Assembly: GCA_963821935.1 (NCBI GenBank)
Contig: CAWGFM010000005.1
Span: 1-64,000 of the forward strand
Reading direction: 5' to 3'
Length of the DNA: 64,000 bases
Origin: JAOUEA01 sp963821935
GTDB taxonomy: Bacteria > Actinomycetota > UBA4738 > HRBIN12
Made by a program: the position numbers and the translations under genes. Below, piece after piece: positions 24,902-33,763 of the stretch (position 1 is its first letter; the number at the start of each line of letters is the position of its first letter). Below the pieces are notes generated by a model, which saw nothing but the letters and a program-made list of their open reading frames with translations, was not told the DNA's origin and did no database searches.

Positions 24902-25954
24902 TTATTCCCGGACCCGGCCGACGACCTCGATGCCGCCGTCGGGGCTCTCGACGATCTCGCCCACCTCGGCGAACGCGACCCCTCGGTGGGACAAGGCCGA
25001 ACGCAAGGCATCCGGGTCGCCGGTCGCGATCAGTAGGCCGCCGCTCGTTTGCGCGTCGGCCAACAGATGCTGCTCGGGCAGGGTGCAGTCGCCCCAGTCG
25101 GTCGTCGGCGACACCCAGGCGTGGTTCCGCTTGGTGCCGCCCGCCACGACGTCGCCGCGAGCCAGGTCGAGCACGCCGGGCAGCAGGTTCACGGCGCCGG
25201 CGTCCACGCGCGCCGAGACCCCGCTGGCCGACACCATCTTGTGCAGGTGTCCGAGCAAGCCGAAGCCCGTGACGTCCGTCGCTGCGTGGGTGCTGCCCGC
25301 CTCGTTCATGGCATCGGCCGCGTCGGCGTTGAGCAGCGTCATCGTGTCGAGCGCCGCCGCGAGCTGCTCATCAGTCGCCACCCCACGCTTCGCGGCGGTC
25401 GAGATCATGCCGAGCCCGATGGGCTTCGTGAGGAACAGTCGGTCTCCGGGCTGCGCGCCCGCGTTCGTCAGCAGCCTCTCGGGGTGTACGAACCCCAGGA
25501 CCACCATGCCGTACTTGGGCTCGGGATCGGTGATGGAGTGGCCTCCCAGCACGGCGACGCCCGCCTTCGCCGCCGCCTCGACGCCTCCTTGCAGCACGCT
25601 GGTGAGCATCGAGAGCGGGAGGTCATCCACCGGCCACGCCGCGATGTTCAGCGCGAGGAACGGTGCACCTCCCATGGCGTAGACGTCCGACATCGCGTTG
25701 GTGGCAGCGATGCGTCCCCAGTCGTATGGGTCGTCCACGATCGGCGTGAAGAAGTCGAGCGTGGCGACGATCGCGCGATCCTCGTCCACCTTCCAGACGG
25801 TGGCGTCATCGCCGGTGTCGATGCCCACCAAGACCTCGGCAGGGACGTCGGGCAGTCGCAACGAGTCGATCACCGACCGCAGCTCGTCGGGTCCCAACTT
25901 GCAGCCACAACCGGCCCCGTGGCTGAAGGAAGTGAGTCGCCGTTCGGTGTCCAC
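24902..25954 (-). CDS. selD: Selenide, water dikinase
   Basis: A 350-residue ATP-dependent enzyme that makes selenophosphate. It has the catalytic SHGAGCGCKLG segment with Cys16 and Lys19 (equivalent to Cys17/Lys20 of E. coli, with Cys rather than Sec), GDDATVW (about 48-54), MSDVYAMGGAPFLALNI and GGHSITDPEPKYG. All positions look intact. No selA, selB, tRNA-Sec or SelU gene lies in this window, so whether selenium goes into selenocysteine, selenouridine or a cofactor is open. It sits 79 bases upstream of mec on the same strand. Confidence 0.95.
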   Translation of the reverse strand: MDTERRLTSFSHGAGCGCKLGPDELRSVIDSLRLPDVPAEVLVGIDTGDDATVWKVDEDRAIVATLDFFTPIVDDPYDWGRIAATNAMSDVYAMGGAPFLALNIAAWPVDDLPLSMLTSVLQGGVEAAAKAGVAVLGGHSITDPEPKYGMVVLGFVHPERLLTNAGAQPGDRLFLTKPIGLGMISTAAKRGVATDEQLAAALDTMTLLNADAADAMNEAGSTHAATDVTGFGLLGHLHKMVSASGVSARVDAGAVNLLPGVLDLARGDVVAGGTKRNHAWVSPTTDWGDCTLPEQHLLADAQTSGGLLIATGDPDALRSALSHRGVAFAEVGEIVESPDGGIEVVGRVRE

Positions 25955-26002
25955 CCCCTGAGCTTACGGACACGACGCCGGAGAGCGCGCGAAGGCACAC
26001 CC

Positions 26003-27532
26003 TCACGCCAGCATCGTGGCCATGGTTGCCCATTGTTCCCGGTCGTCATCTCGGAAGGCTCGCGTCTGCGCCATGGAGCTCGGGCCGAGCGCCCCGTTGC
26101 GGCCGGGGAGCGTCCGGCGGAGGCGTTCGAGCTCGCGGCGTGTGAACGTGCATGCCTCGGTGTTCGGCTCCACGTGGTAGAGCGCCGCCCCGTTCAGGCC
26201 GAGGATCTTCGCCTTCAGCTCGGGCGTCAGCTTGGGGTAGCCGTAGCGTTCCTGGAACTCCGGGGAGATCTGGAACGCGCGCATCGCCTGGATCATGGGC
26301 TGGGGCGACCCGTAGAACAGGCAGTCGGTCCCCCACAGCACGTTGTCCTGGCCCACGTACTTCAGCAGCTTGCCCAAGAAGTGCGCCGCCTGATCCGGGT
26401 AGCGCATGACGAACCACCACGACGTGCCCAGCTCGGCGTACACGTTCTGGTTGGGGCCGATGCCTTCGCGCTGCATCGACCAGATCAGCCGGTTCGTACC
26501 CATGGTGCGCGTCGACATCGTGTACGGCACCTCGGGCACGCCCGCCTCGAACCCGGAGTGGTAGGCCACGAAGTTCATGTCGGGATGGCGCTTCGCGGCC
26601 GGACCCATGTCGTCGGGGGATGCGAACGGCGAGCCCAGCGAGAGTCCCTTGTGGATGCAGATCGTGTTCGTGCCGATGTCCTTGGCCTTGCGGATGAACC
26701 GCTCCCCCACCTGCCGCTCGCTGGGATCGCGGTCGTCGAGCCACCAGCCGTTGCCGTCACCTTCGAAGGCGTCGGGGAAGTGCGTGAACGTCTTCCAGGC
26801 GGCCACGGGATAGGCGTTGGCCGTGTGCTCCATGGCATCGAGGGCTGCGTCGAGGCGCCCGACGTTGGGCAGCGCCTGTCCGTGCAGCAGGATGCGCTCA
26901 TCCCGGCAGAGCCCCGCCGCGATCGTGCGGGTCAGGTCCATGACGTCGTGGGATTGCGGACTCCCTTCCGGGAAGATCGGCAGGGCGGACAAGACCAGCA
27001 TGTTCGTGTCCGAGCGCAGGAACATCAGCTCCAGGAAGTGCTCGATCGAGTAACAGGCACGCGGGTCGTCCTCGCCACAGTCCTGCTGCGGGAACGACGT
27101 CCAGAACTCCTGTCCGTTCAGCACGGGGTTCAGGTGGTATTCGAGCAGATGGCCCTGGATGTCGAACACGAACTCGTCGCCGCCCAACGCCTGGAAGGCG
27201 CTCTCTGGCTCGACCGACGCGCTGGGTGGCACCTCGTAGGTGCCGCCCGGCGAGGCCCCGGTCGCGCTGGGCGAGGCAGGGCCGGCGCGGTGCTCCTCAG
27301 CCGTGCAGGCGTTCAGCGCCAGGAACGTGGTCGCCGCCCCGCACGCTGAGAGCAGGAACTCACGCCGCGACATGCCGAGCCGGTCGGCGTTCTGCGCCGA
27401 CCACGCGCGGGCGCGCTCGATCGTCTCTCGGAGCACGGGAGGCAGCGACGGTTCCGGATCGAACTCTCCGTTGGAACAGGGCCCGAACTCCACCGGCAGA
27501 CCGGGATCGGCATCGGACGGCTCGTTGCTCAC
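26003..27532 (-). CDS. Amidohydrolase-family protein with Tat/lipoprotein-type signal
   Basis: A 509-residue protein of the amidohydrolase_2 superfamily (metal-dependent TIM-barrel hydrolases). It contains VFDIQGHLLEYHLNP (about 120-135), an ICIHKGLSLG strand, NFVAYHSGFE and LWGTDCLFYGSP near the end, the last two being likely metal-ligand regions. The twin-arginine motif SRREFLLSACGAA starts only at residue 55, followed by LALNAC, a lipobox. A 53-residue extension (PCSNGEFDPEPSLPP...) precedes it and recurs in relatives as I recall. The start is GTG 27532 with GGAGGA upstream; ATG 27373 would be a short Tat form. It lies next to a divergently transcribed PfkB kinase. Confidence 0.85.
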   Translation of the reverse strand: MSNEPSDADPGLPVEFGPCSNGEFDPEPSLPPVLRETIERARAWSAQNADRLGMSRREFLLSACGAATTFLALNACTAEEHRAGPASPSATGASPGGTYEVPPSASVEPESAFQALGGDEFVFDIQGHLLEYHLNPVLNGQEFWTSFPQQDCGEDDPRACYSIEHFLELMFLRSDTNMLVLSALPIFPEGSPQSHDVMDLTRTIAAGLCRDERILLHGQALPNVGRLDAALDAMEHTANAYPVAAWKTFTHFPDAFEGDGNGWWLDDRDPSERQVGERFIRKAKDIGTNTICIHKGLSLGSPFASPDDMGPAAKRHPDMNFVAYHSGFEAGVPEVPYTMSTRTMGTNRLIWSMQREGIGPNQNVYAELGTSWWFVMRYPDQAAHFLGKLLKYVGQDNVLWGTDCLFYGSPQPMIQAMRAFQISPEFQERYGYPKLTPELKAKILGLNGAALYHVEPNTEACTFTRRELERLRRTLPGRNGALGPSSMAQTRAFRDDDREQWATMATMLA

Positions 27533-27623
27533 TGGTTCCTCCCCGAGGTGTGACGCATCCCGCGTCTGGTGGATGCTCGACGGCTCGCCGACGTTGCACC
27601 GCGAACGCTGGCACACTCCGTCC

Positions 27624-28454
27624 ATGCGTGTCGCGGTCGTGGGACACACCGAATGGACCTGGTTCGGCTTGGTCGACCGCATCCCCGGGCCCGGTGAGAT
27701 CGCACACGCCACCGGCGACCTCGAAGAGCCGGCCGGCGGTGGAGCGGTGGCGGCCGTGCAGTTGGCCAAGCTCGCGGGCGGCGGCGACTTCTTCACGGCC
27801 GTGGGCGACGACGTGTTCGGCGCTCGGACCCGGGAACGGCTGAGGGCACTCGGCGTCCAGGTGCACGCCGCGACGCGCGACGGCGCCAGCCGGCGCGCCC
27901 TGAGCCAGGTCGACCCGGCAGGAGAACGAACGATCACCACGTTGGGCCCACGACTGGCCCCGCACGCCGGGGACCCGCTGCCGTGGGACCGGCTTCAGGG
28001 CGCCGACGCGGTGTACGTCACCGCGGGTGATGCCGGAGCGTTCGCGCACGCGCGCGAGGCACGCACGATGGTGGTGACGAGCCGGGTTCTGGACCAGCTC
28101 ATCGACGCAGGCGTCACGGCGGACGCGATCGTGGGGAGCGCGCGGGATCCGGCGGAGCGCATCGACGTCGGCGCGCTCTCGGCGAGTGCGGCCCTCATCG
28201 TCCGCACCGAGGGAGTGGACGGCGGCTCGTACGTGACGCGCGACGGCACGCAGGGCAGGTACGCCGCTGCGCCGGCGCCACCGCCCGATCGGGGCGCCGA
28301 CGCCTACGGCGCCGGCGATTCGTTCGCGGCCGGGCTGACGTTCGCGCTGGCCGGCGGCATGAGCGTGGGCGAGGCACTGGCGTTCGCCGCACGATGTGGA
28401 GCAGCGTGCGCCGCCGGAGCCGGGCCGTACCGGCGCCAGCTGACTAGGGCGTGA
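27624..28454 (+). CDS. PfkB-family sugar or nucleoside kinase
   Basis: A 276-residue kinase of the ribokinase/PfkB family. Signs are the N-terminal VAVVGHTEWTWFG, the GGGAVAAVQLAKLAGG substrate-binding turn (about 38-53), a TAVGDDVFG segment, and the C-terminal PfkB signature ADAYGAGDSFAAGLTFALA, with Asp as catalytic base in GAGDSF. The substrate cannot be told. Start ATG 27624. It is divergent from the amidohydrolase (92-base gap) and its 3' end overlaps the convergent fabI gene by 11 bases. Confidence 0.9.
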   Translation: MRVAVVGHTEWTWFGLVDRIPGPGEIAHATGDLEEPAGGGAVAAVQLAKLAGGGDFFTAVGDDVFGARTRERLRALGVQVHAATRDGASRRALSQVDPAGERTITTLGPRLAPHAGDPLPWDRLQGADAVYVTAGDAGAFAHAREARTMVVTSRVLDQLIDAGVTADAIVGSARDPAERIDVGALSASAALIVRTEGVDGGSYVTRDGTQGRYAAAPAPPPDRGADAYGAGDSFAAGLTFALAGGMSVGEALAFAARCGAACAAGAGPYRRQLTRA

Positions 28455-29223
28455 GGTCGGTGCCGATCGCGTGGAACCCGCCATCGACGTGGACCAGCTC
28501 TCCAGTGATCCCTGCCGACATGTCCGACAGGAGGAACGCCACGGTGTTGCCCACGGGCGTCGGGTCAGTGAGGTCCCACCCCAACGGGGCGCGGCGTCCC
28601 CACGCATCCGAGATCGCGTCGAACCCCGGGATCCCCTTGCCCGCCATGGTCTTCAACGGGCCGGCCGACACGGTGTTGACCCTGATCTGCTTCGGCCCCA
28701 GATCGCGGGCCAGGTATCGGGTCACCGCCTCGAGACCCGCCTTCGCCACGCCCATCCAGTCGTAGATGGGCCACGCCACCTGCCCGTCGAAGTCCAGCGA
28801 GACGATCGCGCCGCCCTCGCCCTCCATGAGCGGAAGCATGCCTGCCGCCAGGGACTTCAGCGAGAACGCACTGGTCTTGAACGCCGTCGCCACGCTGTCC
28901 CACTCCGTGTGCATGAAGTTGCCACCCAGGGCGTCCTGTGGCGCGAACGCGATCGCGTGCAGGAACCCGTCCAGGCGACCCCACCGACTCGCGAGCTCCT
29001 CGCATACCGCCGCGATCTGGTCCGGTTCGTTGACGTCCATCTCCAACACGTCGGGAGGATCGGGCAGCCGCTTCGCGGTCTTCTCGGTCAAGCTCACGGT
29101 GCGTCCGAAGTTGGTGAGGACGATCTCCGCGCCCTGTTCCTGCGCGGCACGGGCGGCCGCGAACGCGATGGACTGCGGCGTCAGGACACCGGTGATGAGC
29201 AGCTTCTTATCGTCCAGCAGCAT
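28444..29223 (-). CDS. fabI: Enoyl-ACP reductase (NADH), FabI/InhA type
   Basis: A 259-residue SDR-fold enzyme of fatty-acid synthesis. It carries the FabI N-terminal KKLLITGVLTPQSIAFAAA, DVNEPDQI, HAIAFAPQDALGG (about 89-101) and the catalytic Tyr-x6-Lys arrangement in YDWMGVAKAGLEA (about 153-165), then NTVSAGPLKTMAG. It is closer to the InhA subset than to E. coli FabI, as expected for an actinobacterium. The next gene on the strand, a DUF4333 lipoprotein, ends 3 bases away. It should be essential unless another enoyl reductase exists. Confidence 0.94.
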   Translation of the reverse strand: MLLDDKKLLITGVLTPQSIAFAAARAAQEQGAEIVLTNFGRTVSLTEKTAKRLPDPPDVLEMDVNEPDQIAAVCEELASRWGRLDGFLHAIAFAPQDALGGNFMHTEWDSVATAFKTSAFSLKSLAAGMLPLMEGEGGAIVSLDFDGQVAWPIYDWMGVAKAGLEAVTRYLARDLGPKQIRVNTVSAGPLKTMAGKGIPGFDAISDAWGRRAPLGWDLTDPTPVGNTVAFLLSDMSAGITGELVHVDGGFHAIGTDLTP

Positions 29224-29225
29224 GG

Positions 29226-29558
29226 TCAGGCCGTCGGCGAGGCTGGGCTCGGCACCTCGGCGTTCACGTAGCCGTACACCACATCCCCTTGGTCGTTGGT
29301 CTGCGTCACCTTCACGACGTACGTGATGCCCGACTCATCGGTCGCGGTGCATTCGAAGGTGCCCCCCGTCTCGGCTTTCACATCGGGGCACTCGACCTGG
29401 TTGATCGTGGCGCCGGTGTCGTTCGACACCTTGCCCTGCAGGTCGGCCTCGAGCGCTTCGGTGTCGAGCGGAGGCGAACACGCCGCGGCGGCCAGCACCA
29501 GCGTCGAGACCGCCAGTGCCTTGGTCAGTGTGCTGGCCGGCCGGAGATGCGGACGCAT
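29226..29558 (-). CDS. DUF4333 lipoprotein
   Basis: A 110-residue protein with a signal peptide ending in a lipobox (LAAAACS, Cys about 27) and a DUF4333 domain: LEADLQGKVSNDTGATINQV, ECPDVKAETGGTFECTATD and YVVKVTQTNDQGDV. The two cysteines in VECPD and FECTA are the disulfide typical of this actinobacterial family. It should be anchored outside the membrane; function unknown. The ATG at 29558 starts a proper signal peptide. It lies just upstream of fabI on the same strand. Confidence 0.87.
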   Translation of the reverse strand: MRPHLRPASTLTKALAVSTLVLAAAACSPPLDTEALEADLQGKVSNDTGATINQVECPDVKAETGGTFECTATDESGITYVVKVTQTNDQGDVVYGYVNAEVPSPASPTA

Positions 29559-29644
29559 GTGCGGAGCTCCTGTCGCGGGTCGGATGCGGTCCGAGCCTAT
29601 CGGCGAGCGCTCGAGAGGGTCAACGCGAACCCCGCCCGGCCCGC

Positions 29645-30572
29645 TCATGCGATCCCCTGCAGGCGAGCCCACTGCGCATCGGTGGTGTAGGCCCATGTGT
29701 ACCAACTGCCGCCGTGGGCGCCACGATCGCGCACCCCCCGCACGAACGCCGAGGTTTCGGCGTCCGAGGCGTCGCGAGCCAGTCCCCCGATCACGTGGAT
29801 CGGCACCCGGTCGGTCCCCACTCGCTCGTGGATCTCATCGATGCTGCCGGTCACGTACTCGAATGACTCCCGCGCCCCCTGCGCACGGAACGTGTAGTAG
29901 GTCATGGGCAGGATCGCGTCGTAGGTGAGGGCCAGGTCGCGCCAGGGGAACCCGGGCCAGTAGGCGAGGTCATCGCGCAGCCGGATCGGCGAAGGGATCA
30001 CGGCGCCCATGGGGTAGTCCTGGCCGGCCTCCTCGCGGATCTCGTTGGAGAGCCGCACCAACCGCTCGGTACGGCGCGCCGGGTCGCGCGACCGAATCGG
30101 ATTCGATGTCCAGCGCGAACCCGTCGAATCGGTCCCCGCGGGCGGTGGCGAACGACAGCGCGTCGCGGATCCGCGCCCGATCCTGCACCAGATCGGTCAG
30201 ATGAGGCAGGTACCACGAGACCACCGAGATCCCTCGGTCGTGCGCCGCATCGACGAAGGCCTCCACCCCGGCCGGGAACACGAACGAGCCCGGCCGGTCG
30301 GCATTGGAGGTCTGCAGGTACAGCGTCCGGACCCCGTTCGCCGCCATGTCGTCCACGGCGGCGCCGGGAGCGGCCCAGGCGGGCTCGTCGTAGATGTCCA
30401 CCCACACGCCCAGACCGCGGAATGGCCCGGTCTGGGGTTCGGATCGCACGAGCTGCTGCGCGCCCGCTCCTTCGTCGCCACCGGGCGCGACCAACGCCGC
30501 GATCAGCGCGGCCACGAGCACCACGACGAGCGCGATCGCGATGGCGCGCACGGGGAAACGACGGACCGGCAT
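29645..30572 (-). pseudogene. Membrane-anchored putative glycoside hydrolase-like TIM-barrel protein, one frameshift
   Basis: Joining two frames gives a protein of about 308 residues. It has an N-terminal membrane anchor (about 8-30, RAIAIALVVVLVAALIAALV), then a barrel with LGVWVDIYDEPAWAAPG, VRTLYLQTSNAD, FDGFALDIESDS (the likely acidic active-site strand), YDAILPMTYYTF and IHVIGGLARDA. It resembles putative glycosidase/DUF4015-type proteins. The frame changes near 30081-30093 in a GC run; one base restores SVRDPARRTERLVRLSNEI. The protein is otherwise intact, so sequence error is likely. Function is not established. Confidence 0.65.
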
Positions 30573-30645
30573 GGAGCCAGCTTACCGACGCGGGCTCACC
30601 ATCAGGAGCAACCGGGCTGCCGGCGCGGCACGTACCATGCACCGC

Positions 30646-31359
30646 ATGGATCTGGGTCTCGAAGGCCGCGTGGCGATCGTGACGGGAGCGTCCAAGGGCC
30701 TGGGATTATCTGCGGCGAAGGCACTCTCGCACGAAGGCGCGAAGGTCGTGCTCTGCGCACGCGACGAGACACGGCTCGAGGAGGCCGCAGCCTCCTTGCC
30801 CGGCGAGTCGCTCGCGATCGCCGCAGACGTCACCGAGCCCAGCACGCCGGCGACACTCGTCGACGCGGCCGTGGAGCGATTCGGCGCCCTGCATGTGGTG
30901 GTGGCGAACGCGGGAGGTCCACCGCAGGCGCGCGCGCTCGACGTCACCGACGATGGCATGCGCGCGGCGGTGGAAGCGAACATGCTCACGTCGATCCGGC
31001 TGGTCCAACATGCCGTGCCACACCTGCGAGCTGCGGGATGGGGGCGGATCTGCCTCATCACCTCGTTCGCCGTCAAGCAGCCGATCCCGACGCTCGCGTA
31101 CTCGAACGCTGCGCGCGCCGGGTTGTGGGCGTGGGCCAAGACCGCGGCCCAGGACCTGATCGACGACGCCATCACCGTGAATCTGGCCTGTCCAGGTCTG
31201 CACGCCACCGATCGCGTGCGCGAGCTGGGCGCCGCCGGACGGATGGGTGACCCGGACGATTTCGGACAGGTCGTCGCCTTCTTGTGCTCACAGCCCGCCG
31301 GGTTCATCAGCGGTGCGGCGCTCCAGGTGGACGGCGCCGCCGTCGCGGGTCTGCTGTGA
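30646..31359 (+). CDS. Short-chain dehydrogenase/reductase, atypical active site
   Basis: A 237-residue SDR with the Rossmann motif TGASKGLG (about 14-21), the NAG-type motif VVANAGG and the active-site Ser strand (ICLITSFAVKQP). The usual Tyr-x3-Lys reads YSNAA, with Ala where Lys should be; a Lys does occur nine residues later (AWAKTAAQ). SDRs of the YSN-x-xR type exist, so it may still bind NAD(P)H but with a changed mechanism. C-terminal GFISGAALQVDGA is normal. The ATG at 30646 is favoured; another ATG lies 9 bases upstream. A DUF885 gene follows 40 bases downstream. Confidence 0.88.
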   Translation: MDLGLEGRVAIVTGASKGLGLSAAKALSHEGAKVVLCARDETRLEEAAASLPGESLAIAADVTEPSTPATLVDAAVERFGALHVVVANAGGPPQARALDVTDDGMRAAVEANMLTSIRLVQHAVPHLRAAGWGRICLITSFAVKQPIPTLAYSNAARAGLWAWAKTAAQDLIDDAITVNLACPGLHATDRVRELGAAGRMGDPDDFGQVVAFLCSQPAGFISGAALQVDGAAVAGLL

Positions 31360-31399
31360 CGGGCGACGGACGACCGCGCCCGATCGAGGGAGAGGCGCC

Positions 31400-33049
31400 G
31401 TGAACGACCTCGAGAGCGCGACCGACCTGGCCGATCGCTACTGGAACCAGTTGCTCGAGCTGGACCCGATGCTGGGGACCGACGTCGGCGACGAGCGATA
31501 CGACGATCGGCTCGAGGACCTCAGCGAGGACGGTCGCGCGAATGCGGCCGGCATCCACCGCGACGCGCTCGACGCGCTGGCCGCCATCGACCTGTCGACG
31601 CTCCCGTCCGTCGACCGCGGCACGATGGACGTCCTCCAGGCGATCGCGCTGCGGTCGTTGGCCGATATCGAACAACGGATGGATCTCCTGCAGGTCGCCA
31701 GCCATTTCTGGGGCCCAGCTCAGCTCCTCGCGGACATCGGCACCCTGCAGCGGGCGGACACGCCTGAACGTATGGATCGATTCGAAGCCCGGCTTCGGGC
31801 GGTTCCCGCCCACCTGGATGCCTGCGCGGACCTCATCAGCGAAGGCGCGGCCCTCGGCATCACCTCGCCGCAGCTGGTGGCCGAGCGAGCGGTCCACCAG
31901 GTGGAGCGGCTCCTGGCGTTGCCCGCGGCGGAATCCCCTGCGCTGCTTCCGGTTCCCGAGGATCATGCCGACGATCGGGTCCGCGTGGAGGCGGTGCTCC
32001 GGGACGCCGTGAACCCAGCGTACGAGCGTTTCCTCGCCGCCCTTCGCGACTACCTGCCACGCGCGACCGAGTCGATCGGAGTCTCGGAGCTCCCGGGAGG
32101 TGACGAGATCTACGCGTCGCAGGTGCTGGGGTGGACGAGCCTCGCCCTCGATCCGCGCCAGGTGCACCAGCTCGGGCTGGAACGCTTCGCCGCGATCCAG
32201 GACGAGCGGCGCGACGTGGCGGCCGGACTCGGCCATCAGGGCGGGGCGGCCGAAGCCATCGCTGCTCATACGGCTGCCGGCCACAACACCGCCTCCACCC
32301 CCGAAGCGCTCGTGGACATGGCGAGGGACCAGGTCGCCCGAAGCTGGGAGGGGGCCTCACGGTGGTTCGGCCTGCTGCCTTCGGCGAACTGTGAGGTCCG
32401 GCAGGTCGAAGCCTTCCGCGAAGCCGACATGGCCTTCGCCTTCTACAACAGCCCCACCGAGGACGGGACTCGGCCGGGCGTCTACTTCATCAACGCGTAC
32501 GACCTGCCCTCACGTCCGCTGCACCAGGTGGCCAGCGTCACCTACCACGAGGCCAACCCCGGCCATCACTTCCAACTGGCGATCGAGATGGAGATGCCGG
32601 ACCGTCCACCCCTGCGTCGGTTCGGCAGCTCGCTGGCGGGCAGCGCGTTCTGTGAGGGCTGGGGGCTCTACAGCGAACGCCTCGCCGAGGAGATGGGCCT
32701 GTATCTGGACGGGTGGGAGCGCCTCGGCATGCTGGACAACCAGGCGCACCGAGCGGCCCGCCTCATCACCGACACGGGCATCCACGCACTGGGCTGGTCG
32801 CGGCACGACGCCATCGCCACCCTCGAGGAAGCCGGGCTACCCACATCCGACGCCGAGATCGAGGCCGACCGCTACATCGCGATGCCCGGACAGGCGCTCT
32901 CCTACATGATCGGCATGATCGAGATCGAGCGTGCACGGGCCGCGGCCGAGACCCGTGAGGGCGCGACGTTCTCGCTCCGCGACTTCCACGACCGCGTGCT
33001 GACGCTGGGCCAGCTCCCCCTGCCGGCTTTCGCCCGGGAGATGGCCTGA
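31400..33049 (+). CDS. DUF885 family protein (probable metallopeptidase)
   Basis: A 549-residue helical protein that matches DUF885 over its length. The key motif is TYHEANPGHHFQLAIE, a zincin-type HE-x3-GHH site, with a later acidic helix SAFCEGWGLYSERLAEEMGL giving the third ligand. Other family parts include FYNSPTEDGTRPGVYFINAY and MPGQALSYMIGMIEIERAR. No signal peptide is present, so it acts in the cytosol. The start is GTG at 31400 with GAGGGAGAG upstream. It probably shares a transcript with the SDR. Substrate unknown. Confidence 0.9.
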   Translation: MNDLESATDLADRYWNQLLELDPMLGTDVGDERYDDRLEDLSEDGRANAAGIHRDALDALAAIDLSTLPSVDRGTMDVLQAIALRSLADIEQRMDLLQVASHFWGPAQLLADIGTLQRADTPERMDRFEARLRAVPAHLDACADLISEGAALGITSPQLVAERAVHQVERLLALPAAESPALLPVPEDHADDRVRVEAVLRDAVNPAYERFLAALRDYLPRATESIGVSELPGGDEIYASQVLGWTSLALDPRQVHQLGLERFAAIQDERRDVAAGLGHQGGAAEAIAAHTAAGHNTASTPEALVDMARDQVARSWEGASRWFGLLPSANCEVRQVEAFREADMAFAFYNSPTEDGTRPGVYFINAYDLPSRPLHQVASVTYHEANPGHHFQLAIEMEMPDRPPLRRFGSSLAGSAFCEGWGLYSERLAEEMGLYLDGWERLGMLDNQAHRAARLITDTGIHALGWSRHDAIATLEEAGLPTSDAEIEADRYIAMPGQALSYMIGMIEIERARAAAETREGATFSLRDFHDRVLTLGQLPLPAFAREMA

Positions 33050-33088
33050 CCCAGATAGGCTCGTCCACAACCGGCCAGGAGGTCCACC

Positions 33089-33763
33089 ATGGACGTCGAC
33101 ATCCAGTTCAGCCCTTCGTTCGCGCTCGCCGTCATCACGCTGCCGCCCGGCGGGCAGATCAAGGCCGAAGCAGGCGCGATGACGAGCATGTCGGGTGACG
33201 TCGAGATCGAGACGAAGGCCCAGGGAGGCATCATGTCCGGGCTGAAGCGCTCGGTGCTCGGCGGCGAGAGCTTCTTCATCAACACGTTCGGCTCGCCGCA
33301 AGGGGGCGAGCTCAGCGTGAGCCCGACGCTGCCGGGCGACATCGTGCGCATGCCCGTCTCCACGACTCCCATGATGGTCCAGTCGGGGGCCTGGCTCGCA
33401 TCCGAGGTCGGGGTCGAGGTCGACACGAAGTGGGGCGGGGCCAAGACCTTCTTCTCCGGTGAGGGTCTGTTCCTGCTGCGATGCACGGGCGCCGGCGACA
33501 TGCTGGTGGCGAGCTACGGCGCCATCACCGAGCGGACCCTCGCGCCAGGTGAGATCTACAAGATCGACAGCGGTCACATCGTGGCGTTCGAAGAGGGCAT
33601 CGGGTATCAGGTGAACAAGGTGGGAGGGTGGAAGTCCACGTTGCTCTCGGGCGAGGGCCTGGTCGCCACGTTCACGGGGCCGGGGAAGCTCTGGATGCAG
33701 ACCCGGAGCCCGGCGGACCTCGTCGGATGGCTCATCCCCCAGCTGCCGACCCAGCACTCCTAG
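33089..33763 (+). CDS. AIM24 family protein
   Basis: A 224-residue all-beta protein of the TIGR00266/AIM24 family. Seen: ITLPPGGQIKAEAGAMTSMS, GGIMSGLKRSVLGGESFF (about 47-64), FFSGEGLFLLRCTGAGDMLV and a C-terminal GEGLVATFTGPGKLWMQTRS. Bacterial members are soluble trimers or filament-like proteins of unknown function; the yeast homologue is mitochondrial. The ATG is preceded by CAGGAGGTCC. The gene's end overlaps the convergent methyltransferase by 4 bases. Confidence 0.9.
   Translation: MDVDIQFSPSFALAVITLPPGGQIKAEAGAMTSMSGDVEIETKAQGGIMSGLKRSVLGGESFFINTFGSPQGGELSVSPTLPGDIVRMPVSTTPMMVQSGAWLASEVGVEVDTKWGGAKTFFSGEGLFLLRCTGAGDMLVASYGAITERTLAPGEIYKIDSGHIVAFEEGIGYQVNKVGGWKSTLLSGEGLVATFTGPGKLWMQTRSPADLVGWLIPQLPTQHS

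Noticed and set aside
26003..27532. N-terminal extension before the twin-arginine motif as a wrong start
   Set aside because: The extension has its own ribosome-binding site and, as I recall, recurs in related amidohydrolases, so I kept the long form and only mention the short one.
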